DNA of 62,149 nucleotides from Alphaproteobacteria bacterium (lineage in GTDB: Bacteria; Pseudomonadota; Alphaproteobacteria; Caulobacterales; Aquidulcibacteraceae): assembly GCA_016124255.1 (NCBI GenBank), contig WGOB01000052.1:1-62149 (forward strand), written 5' to 3'. The notes under the pieces are model-generated. The model had not been told where the DNA came from. It searched no databases and saw only the letters and a program-made list of their open reading frames with translations. Within the stretch, counting starts at the first letter, position 1. Every line of letters begins with the position of its first letter. Below are positions 56,968-62,149 of this stretch, piece after piece. The position numbers were made by a program, and so were the translations under genes.

Positions 56968-58350
56968 TTATCCCGCTTGCGGCGCAGCGTCTCCGCTCGC
57001 GGCTCTGCGTTGCGTGCTGCGGTTCAGGAAATAGCAGAGCACCACCGCGGGAATGCCGACAAGCGCGGTGCCGATAAAGAAAAGTGAGAACGCCTCCATC
57101 AGCGGCCGCGTCTCCTGCAGCGTATCGACGATTTGGCCGGAGAAGCCTTTCAGCACCTTGCCGAGCAACGAATAGAACGACGTCAGCAGCGCATATTGCG
57201 TCGCCACATAGCCGAAGCTCGTCAGGCTCGACATGTACGCCACGAGCGCCGCGCCCGCGAACCCTTCGCTGAAATTCTCCGTGAACAGCACGCCCGACAA
57301 CAGCGGCGCAGAATATCCCTGCGCCGCGAGCAGCGCATAGCCGAGATTCGAAGCCGGCCCGATCACAGCGCCGACCAGCAGTGTCGCGCCGAATCCGAAC
57401 CGCAGCGCGCAGAACGCCGCCGCCGTGATTCCCAGCAGCGTTCCCGGCAGCCCGAAGAACAGACGCACTGACCCAATCACCGCGCGCGTCGTCTCCGCGT
57501 CAGGGCTGATGCCGACGTCGATGTAGAACGGATTCACCATCGGCCCCATGACGAAGTCCGGCAGGCGATAAAGGCTGATCGCCGCAAGCATCAGGAGCGC
57601 CATCGCGCCGTGGGTCTGGAAGAACTTGATGAACGGCCCGACGATGGAATCAATCAGGCCGCGCGGCGTCCAGATCGCCGGCAGCGCCGACGATTCCTGC
57701 GCCGCAGGCTCGCGCGCAAACACGGTCGCCGCCAGCGCGATCGCCATGAGCGCGCCGAACACGATGTAGGATCCTTCCCAGCCGATCCCGGCCGCGAGGA
57801 AGAAGATCAGGGTCATCGAGCATTGCAGCGCGATGCGATAGCCGAGCTGGAACGCCGAGGTCATCAGCGTCAGCTCTTCCTCACCCTGAGAGGACTCGAT
57901 CCGCCATGCGTCAACGACGATGTCCTGCGTCGCCGATGCGAACGCCACGACGAGCGCAGCAACGCCAAGAAGTAAGAGCCCGCCCTGCGGCCCGATCATC
58001 GCCATGGCGACGAGCGCGCCGCCGACAATGATCTGGGACAGCGCCATCCAGCTGCGCCGACGGCCGAGAAAACCAAGCAACGGCGCGTCCATGCGATCGA
58101 TGATCGGCGCCCAGAGAAACTTGAAGGAATAGGCGAGCCCGACCCACGAGATGAAGCCGATCGCCGTGAGCGTCGTGTCGTTCTCGCGCAGCCAGGCGCC
58201 GAACGTGTTGCCCGTCAGCATGAACGGCAGCCCGCTGCCGAAGCCGAGCGCCAGCGCCAGCAGAACCTTTGGCTGCCGAAGGGATCCCAACACGTCGCGC
58301 CAGCCGACAGCGCGGCGCGGTTGCTCCGGAGCGGCGGCGGCGGTCGACAT
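56968..58350 (-). CDS. AmpG-like MFS permease
   Basis: 460 residues with 12 or more membrane helices. The N-terminus VLLALALGFGSGLPFMLTGN and the segment FKFLWAPIIDRMDAPLLGFL followed by GRRRSWM are AmpG signatures. AmpG imports anhydro-muropeptides during peptidoglycan recycling. No recycling or beta-lactamase gene is adjacent, so the substrate is inferred from family only. It is downstream of the hybrid kinase on the same strand (24 nt gap). Confidence 0.88.
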   Translation of the reverse strand: MSTAAAAPEQPRRAVGWRDVLGSLRQPKVLLALALGFGSGLPFMLTGNTFGAWLRENDTTLTAIGFISWVGLAYSFKFLWAPIIDRMDAPLLGFLGRRRSWMALSQIIVGGALVAMAMIGPQGGLLLLGVAALVVAFASATQDIVVDAWRIESSQGEEELTLMTSAFQLGYRIALQCSMTLIFFLAAGIGWEGSYIVFGALMAIALAATVFAREPAAQESSALPAIWTPRGLIDSIVGPFIKFFQTHGAMALLMLAAISLYRLPDFVMGPMVNPFYIDVGISPDAETTRAVIGSVRLFFGLPGTLLGITAAAFCALRFGFGATLLVGAVIGPASNLGYALLAAQGYSAPLLSGVLFTENFSEGFAGAALVAYMSSLTSFGYVATQYALLTSFYSLLGKVLKGFSGQIVDTLQETRPLMEAFSLFFIGTALVGIPAVVLCYFLNRSTQRRAASGDAAPQAG

Positions 58351-58374
58351 GCGGAAACTCCGTTCGGATGCGCC

Positions 58375-60192
58375 TCAGACCCTGGCCGCCTTCGCACGCG
58401 CCGTAAAGCGCGCCGCGACAGCGGCGAGCCGCGCCGGCTCGATCGGCTTGGTCAGGAAATCGTCGAGCCCAGCCTCGTGCGCGCGCCGCCGGTCGCCCTC
58501 CCCGGCGTCGGCGGTAAGCGCAACAAGCGGCGCTCCCGCACTCGCCCCGCCATCCGCCTTGAGCCGCCGGGCCGCCTCCAGCCCATCCACCCGCGGCATG
58601 CGCAGGTCGAGGATTACCAGGTCATACGGCGCCGCCCGCGCCGCCTCCACCGCCTCATGCCCGTCATTCACCGCATCCACCACCGCGCCCGCGCGCGTCA
58701 GGATCGTGCGCGCGATCAGGGCGTTGACGGGATTGTCCTCCGCCAGCAGCACCCGCATGCCCGACAATTCCGGCGCATGCTCTCGGTCATCGTCCGCATA
58801 CGGATCGAAGCGCGCGCCAGGGTCGCGCCCAATCGCGATCAGGAGCCGCTCGGCCAGCGACCGGCGCCGCACCGGCTTCACCACGTAGTGCTTCACCCCG
58901 GCCGCGCGGAAGCGTTGCACCGCATCGCGGTCTTCCTGCGGCGCCAGCGCCACCACCGGAACGTCGCCGGCCGCAAGCGCCCGGATCGCGCCGTCGTCGA
59001 GGCCCGCGCCGTGATCGACGATGATCACGTTTGCGCCCGTCGCGGCGAAATTGTCCGTACACCGAACAACGTCCCCGCCGAGCCCGGTGATCGATGCGCC
59101 GATGCTCTGCGCAAGCACTTCGGATCGCGCGACCAGCGCCGCGCGCACCGCCGCGAGTTGCGGCGGCGCCGACGGCGCCGGCGCGAACGGCGCAGGCCAT
59201 TCCATCCAGAACGCCGCGCCCTCGCCGGCGCGGCTGTCCACGCCGGCCTGCCCGTTCATCGCCGCAGCCAGCCGTTTCACGATCGCCAGCCCGAGCCCCG
59301 CGCCGCCATAACGCCGCGAGATCGTGGCGTCCGCTTGGCTGAACTCGCCGAAAATCTCGGCCTGCTTGTCCGGCGCGATGCCCGGCCCCGTATCGCGCAC
59401 AATGATCTTGACCCGCCCGCCCGCGCGCCCGCCGCGCGGCAGCCCGATCTCGATCGTGACGCCGCCCGTTTCAGTGAACTTGACCGCATTGCCGACGAGA
59501 TTGAACAGAACCTGCCGCACACGGCTCTCATCGCCGATGACATGTGTCGGCGCCCCCGCGCGCAGCAGCACCGCGATCTCGATTCCTTTTTCGTGCGCCT
59601 TGGGGCTCATCAGCTCGGCCGCCGATTGCGCCGTCGCCTCAAGATCGAACGGCGCATCCTCAAGCTCGATCTTGCCCGCCTCCAGCCGCGAGTAGTCGAG
59701 GATCTCGTTGATCAGATCGAGCAGGTGCTCGCCCGACTGCCGCACGGTGCGCACATAGTCGCGCGCATCCGCCTCCAGCGGCGTTTGCGCCAGGAGCCCG
59801 GTCATGCCGAGGATTCCGTTGAGCGGCGTGCGCAATTCGTGCGTCAGCGTGGCGAACAGCAGCGTCTTGGCGCGATCGGCCTCGCGCGCGGCGTCGGCGC
59901 GGTCGCTGACGTCGCGCGCGAACGCGATGCGCGTGCCGTCGAGCAACCGCCTCTCGGCCCATTCGTAGAGCCGCCCATCCGGCGCCGGCGCATCAAAGCG
60001 GCGCAGGCCGCCCACGAACGGCGGCGGCTCGATGCGCCCCCAAGGCGGCCGCCGCGATCCGAGCACGTGTCGGAACACGGCGCGAAACGCCGCATTCGCG
60101 CTCAGCACCGCGCCGTCCGCGGCGAGGTGGGCGCCCGGATCGGGCGCGTGCTCGAATGCATCGAGCGGGACGATTTCCGCGGCGCGGCTCAC
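58375..60192 (-). CDS. Cytoplasmic hybrid sensor histidine kinase/response regulator
   Basis: 605 residues and no membrane helix. A short PAS-like region (about 10-95) is followed by a dimerisation domain with the phospho-acceptor His118 in LTHELRTPLNG. The ATPase domain carries the N box (VLFNLVGNAVKF), DTGPGIAPDK and GGAGLGLAIVKRLAAAMNG. A degenerate receiver follows (about 330-450; no N-terminal acidic pair, but Lys in HYVVKPVRR), then a full receiver with LLAEDNPVN, the phospho-acceptor Asp in LVILDLRMP and the Lys in FLTKPIEP. No output domain, so a phosphorelay partner is expected elsewhere. Confidence 0.92.
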   Translation of the reverse strand: MSRAAEIVPLDAFEHAPDPGAHLAADGAVLSANAAFRAVFRHVLGSRRPPWGRIEPPPFVGGLRRFDAPAPDGRLYEWAERRLLDGTRIAFARDVSDRADAAREADRAKTLLFATLTHELRTPLNGILGMTGLLAQTPLEADARDYVRTVRQSGEHLLDLINEILDYSRLEAGKIELEDAPFDLEATAQSAAELMSPKAHEKGIEIAVLLRAGAPTHVIGDESRVRQVLFNLVGNAVKFTETGGVTIEIGLPRGGRAGGRVKIIVRDTGPGIAPDKQAEIFGEFSQADATISRRYGGAGLGLAIVKRLAAAMNGQAGVDSRAGEGAAFWMEWPAPFAPAPSAPPQLAAVRAALVARSEVLAQSIGASITGLGGDVVRCTDNFAATGANVIIVDHGAGLDDGAIRALAAGDVPVVALAPQEDRDAVQRFRAAGVKHYVVKPVRRRSLAERLLIAIGRDPGARFDPYADDDREHAPELSGMRVLLAEDNPVNALIARTILTRAGAVVDAVNDGHEAVEAARAAPYDLVILDLRMPRVDGLEAARRLKADGGASAGAPLVALTADAGEGDRRRAHEAGLDDFLTKPIEPARLAAVAARFTARAKAARV

Positions 60193-60322
60193 GCGCCGGA
60201 TGAAGCGCTCGGAGCGTTAAGATTGTCTAAGAAGGCGTAGCGCGATCGCATCCGGCGCGACCGAGACCTGTCTGCGCGCGTCGTGCGGGCGCGCGCCCGC
60301 GTCCACCGCGCTAGGGCGTCTT

Positions 60323-60360
60323 CCGACCATACGCGATCGCCCCTGCGATCGAATGGTCGG
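60323..60360 (-). terminator. Strong hairpin after comM
   Basis: CCGACCAT (60323-60330) pairs with ATGGTCGG (60353-60360), and inside it CGATCG (60334-60339) pairs with CGATCG (60346-60351), separated by a short CCCCTG loop. It starts 18 nt after the comM stop on the minus strand. No U-run follows, so it may be a factor-assisted terminator or an mRNA-stabilising element. Confidence 0.5.
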
Positions 60361-60377
60361 AGAAATCGGATGTTGCA

Positions 60378-61919
60378 CTAGGCCTCCGCCGCCGCAAGCG
60401 GCCCGCGCTCCGCGCCAGCCCACACCCGCTTGAGACTCAAGGCTTCTGCGATATGCACGCGCTTCACCCCGCCGGCGCCGTCGAGATCGGCGATCGTGCG
60501 CGCGACCCGCAGCGTGCGGTGATAGGCCCGTGCGGAAAGCGCCATGCGCTCCGCCGCGAGCGACAGCAGCGTGCGTCCTGCCGCATCCGCCGACGCCGCC
60601 GCCTCCAGCGCCGCCCCGTCGAGCCGCGCGTTGATGGTGTCGCCGCTGCGCCCCGCAGCGCGTGCGCGCGCCGACTGCGCCGCCCGCGCCGCAGCGACCC
60701 GCGCCGCCGCCTCCGCCGTTCCCTCCGGCGCGGCCGGGAGCGCGAGATCGGCCGCCGTCACCGGGGGCACGTCGAGCTGAATGTCGATCCGATCGAGCAG
60801 CGGCCCCGAGAGCCGGCCCTGATATTCGATCGCGCAGCGCGGTCCGCGCCGGCACCCGCCGACGCCGTTTCCCCCGCCGCAGCGGCACGGGTTCATCGCC
60901 GCCGCCAGCATGACGCGCGCCGGGTAGGTGATCCGATGATTGGCCCGCGCGATCGACACTTCGCCGGTTTCCAGCGGCTGACGCAGCGCGTCGAGCGCTT
61001 GCGGCGCGAACTCCGGCAATTCGTCAAGGAAGAGCACGCCGTGATGCGCAAGCGAAATTTCGCCAGGCCTGGCCTTCAGGCCGCCCCCAACCAACGCCGC
61101 CATCGAAGCCGAATGGTGCGGCGCCCGGAAAGGCCGCGTCCGCGTCAGCCGCCCGCGCTCCAGCATCCCGGCCACGCTCTGGATCTGGCTGACCTCGAGA
61201 AGTTCTCCCGCCGACAGCGGCGGCAGAAGGCCACGCAGCCGCTGCGCCAGCATCGACTTGCCCGAGCCCGGCGGACCGCACAGCAGGATGTTGTGACCCC
61301 CGGCCGCAGCGATCTCCAGCGCCCGCTTCGCCTGCTCCTGCCCCCGCACATCGCGCAGATCCGGAACCGGCCCGCCATCCACAAGATCCCCGCGCGCTGC
61401 CGGACGCACCACCCCTGAGCCGCGGAAATGATTGATCAGCGCGATCAGAGACGGGGCGGCGATCACCCGTCCGTCGGCCCACGCGGCTTCAGCCCCGCAC
61501 GCCTCGGGGCAGATGAAGCTCAAATCCAGCGCCTGCGCCGCCATCGCCGCGGGCAACACGCCGGGCGTCGCCGCGAGCGACCCGTCGAGCCCAAGTTCGC
61601 CGAACGCCAGCGCGGTTTCCAGCGCGTCCTTAGGCACGACGCCGATCTCCGCCATCAGCGCCAACGCGATCGGAAGATCGTAGTGCGCGCCCTCCTTGGG
61701 CATGTCCGCGGGGGCGAGATTGACGATGACCCGCCCGGCCGGCACCGCCAGGCCGAGGCTTGCGAACGCGGCGCGCACCCGCTCCCGGCTCTCCGAAACG
61801 GCTTTATCGCCCAGCCCGACGATCACGATCCCCGGCACGCCTCCGGCGAGCTGCACCTGAACGTCGATCGGTTTGGCCTCGAGGCCGGCGAACGCGACTG
61901 TGGTGGCCCCCGACGCCAT
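60378..61919 (-). CDS. comM: YifB/ComM-family Mg-chelatase-like AAA ATPase
   Basis: 513 residues. The N-terminal ChlI-like domain reads GVPGIVIVGLGDKAVSESRE, Walker A is CGPPGSGKSMLAQRL, Walker B and the sensor region are GVLFLDELPEF, and NPCRCGG forms part of the zinc-like loop (AAMNPCRCGGGNG). ComM is a helicase that promotes branch migration during natural transformation. It ends 18 nt before the hairpin. A perfect DnaA box lies 28 nt upstream of the start. Confidence 0.95.
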   Translation of the reverse strand: MASGATTVAFAGLEAKPIDVQVQLAGGVPGIVIVGLGDKAVSESRERVRAAFASLGLAVPAGRVIVNLAPADMPKEGAHYDLPIALALMAEIGVVPKDALETALAFGELGLDGSLAATPGVLPAAMAAQALDLSFICPEACGAEAAWADGRVIAAPSLIALINHFRGSGVVRPAARGDLVDGGPVPDLRDVRGQEQAKRALEIAAAGGHNILLCGPPGSGKSMLAQRLRGLLPPLSAGELLEVSQIQSVAGMLERGRLTRTRPFRAPHHSASMAALVGGGLKARPGEISLAHHGVLFLDELPEFAPQALDALRQPLETGEVSIARANHRITYPARVMLAAAMNPCRCGGGNGVGGCRRGPRCAIEYQGRLSGPLLDRIDIQLDVPPVTAADLALPAAPEGTAEAAARVAAARAAQSARARAAGRSGDTINARLDGAALEAAASADAAGRTLLSLAAERMALSARAYHRTLRVARTIADLDGAGGVKRVHIAEALSLKRVWAGAERGPLAAAEA

Positions 61920-61946
61920 CAGCGCCCCCCGAAATGCCCGCGAGAC

Positions 61947-61955
61947 TTATCCACA
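61947..61955 (+). promoter_or_regulatory. Perfect DnaA box upstream of comM
   Basis: TTATCCACA matches the DnaA-box consensus exactly. It lies 28 nt upstream of the comM start, beside an AT-rich tract (GTAAACAAATAAGGAACAAA at 61970-61989) that probably holds the comM promoter. A single box is not an origin; DnaA could regulate comM here, but chance occurrence is possible. Confidence 0.5.
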
Positions 61956-62024
61956 GGCGACCCCGTCAGTGTAAACAAATAAGGAACAAAAAGGCAACCC
62001 GGAACGAACCTCGTGACATAACGT

Positions 62025-62149
62025 TCATCCAACGCCGTCGCGTCCCCACGCGCCGCGCAAGTGGTGCGGCGCCAGACCCGCACCCACCACCATGACGTCG
62101 AAGCGCAGCCGCGTCCCGTCCAGCCGCCACCGCCGCGCCGCCGCCATCG
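62025..62149 (-). CDS. yraN: YraN/UPF0102-family protein, C-terminal fragment
   Basis: The frame enters from the right edge and ends at a TGA (62027-62025), giving about 40 residues: RRWRLDGTRLRFDVMVVGAG followed by LAPHHLRGAW. The RFDVxxV strand and the final H-x-x-x-AW are typical of the UPF0102 (endonuclease-like) family, which is often next to comM in alphaproteobacteria. The N-terminal part lies outside the window. Confidence 0.75.
   Translation of the reverse strand, partial: MAAARRWRLDGTRLRFDVMVVGAGLAPHHLRGAWGRDGVG

Noticed and set aside
58321-60240. A 639-codon plus-strand open frame
   Set aside because: Antisense to the hybrid kinase gene; no recognisable protein features.
61947-61989. 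Replication origin signal (DnaA box plus AT-rich tract)
   Set aside because: Only one box was seen and no origin-associated genes (hemE, parAB, dnaA) are near; a promoter is simpler.
62004-62020. Possible alphaproteobacterial LexA box (GTTC-N7-GTTC) between yraN and comM
   Set aside because: Only an imperfect match (GTTC, seven bases, GTTG on the minus strand); chance is likely.

Overview
High-GC (roughly two-thirds G+C by eye) chromosomal DNA of an alphaproteobacterium. The ancestral mdh / sucC / sucD / sucA / sucB order on one strand, the long conserved block mutS-glnD-murJ-trpS-usp-nifU-tsaB-rimI-fur-miaB-phoH-ybeY-corC-lnt-XRE, an UrcA-family protein and the comM-yraN pair all fit this class. 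A Caulobacterales/Hyphomonadaceae-type organism is my best guess, by inference only. I saw no rRNA or tRNA gene, CRISPR array, transposase or prophage. The two edge genes (disulfide oxidoreductase, yraN) are partial.

Region by region. 0-5 kb: an EF-P maturation neighbourhood (efp, divergent epmA, then epmB) with a broken GNAT gene behind efp and a DUF3303 protein behind epmB. 5-8 kb: a frameshifted SEC-C remnant, a palindromic dispersed repeat that forms the end of a small P-loop kinase gene, a TauD dioxygenase and a 2,4-dienoyl-CoA-reductase-like SDR. 8-13 kb: a MacA/MacB/TolC-type tripartite efflux operon whose adaptor carries an LTxxQ-like insertion. 13-16 kb: alpha/beta hydrolase, MFS exporter and crotonase. 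16-36 kb: the TCA genes sucB, sucA, sucD, sucC and mdh on the minus strand, pulled apart by accessory genes. These include an envelope operon (lipoprotein, M48 protease, nonsense-split lipoprotein) with a patch of atypical composition, an UrcA gene beside a six-unit 11-bp repeat array resembling a Pho box, a membrane LytTR regulator, an M28 peptidase and two GNATs.

36-56 kb is the conserved housekeeping block, almost all on the minus strand with many 1-8 nt overlaps: tRNA modification (miaB, tsaB), ribosome and RNA maturation (ybeY, phoH, rimI), envelope assembly (lnt, murJ), Fe-S and metal handling (nifU, fur, PCuAC), nitrogen sensing (glnD) and mismatch repair (mutS). maeB follows on the plus strand. 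56-62 kb: an AmpG-like permease, a cytoplasmic hybrid histidine kinase with an extra degenerate receiver, comM with a perfect DnaA box upstream, and the end of yraN.

The more unusual signals are the 11-bp phased repeat array at 25571-25636, the composition break inside the M48 protease gene, the repeat-derived C-terminus of the P-loop kinase, the LTxxQ insertion in the efflux adaptor, and three independent gene disruptions in the first 25 kb. All calls come from reading the sequence; nothing was searched or computed.
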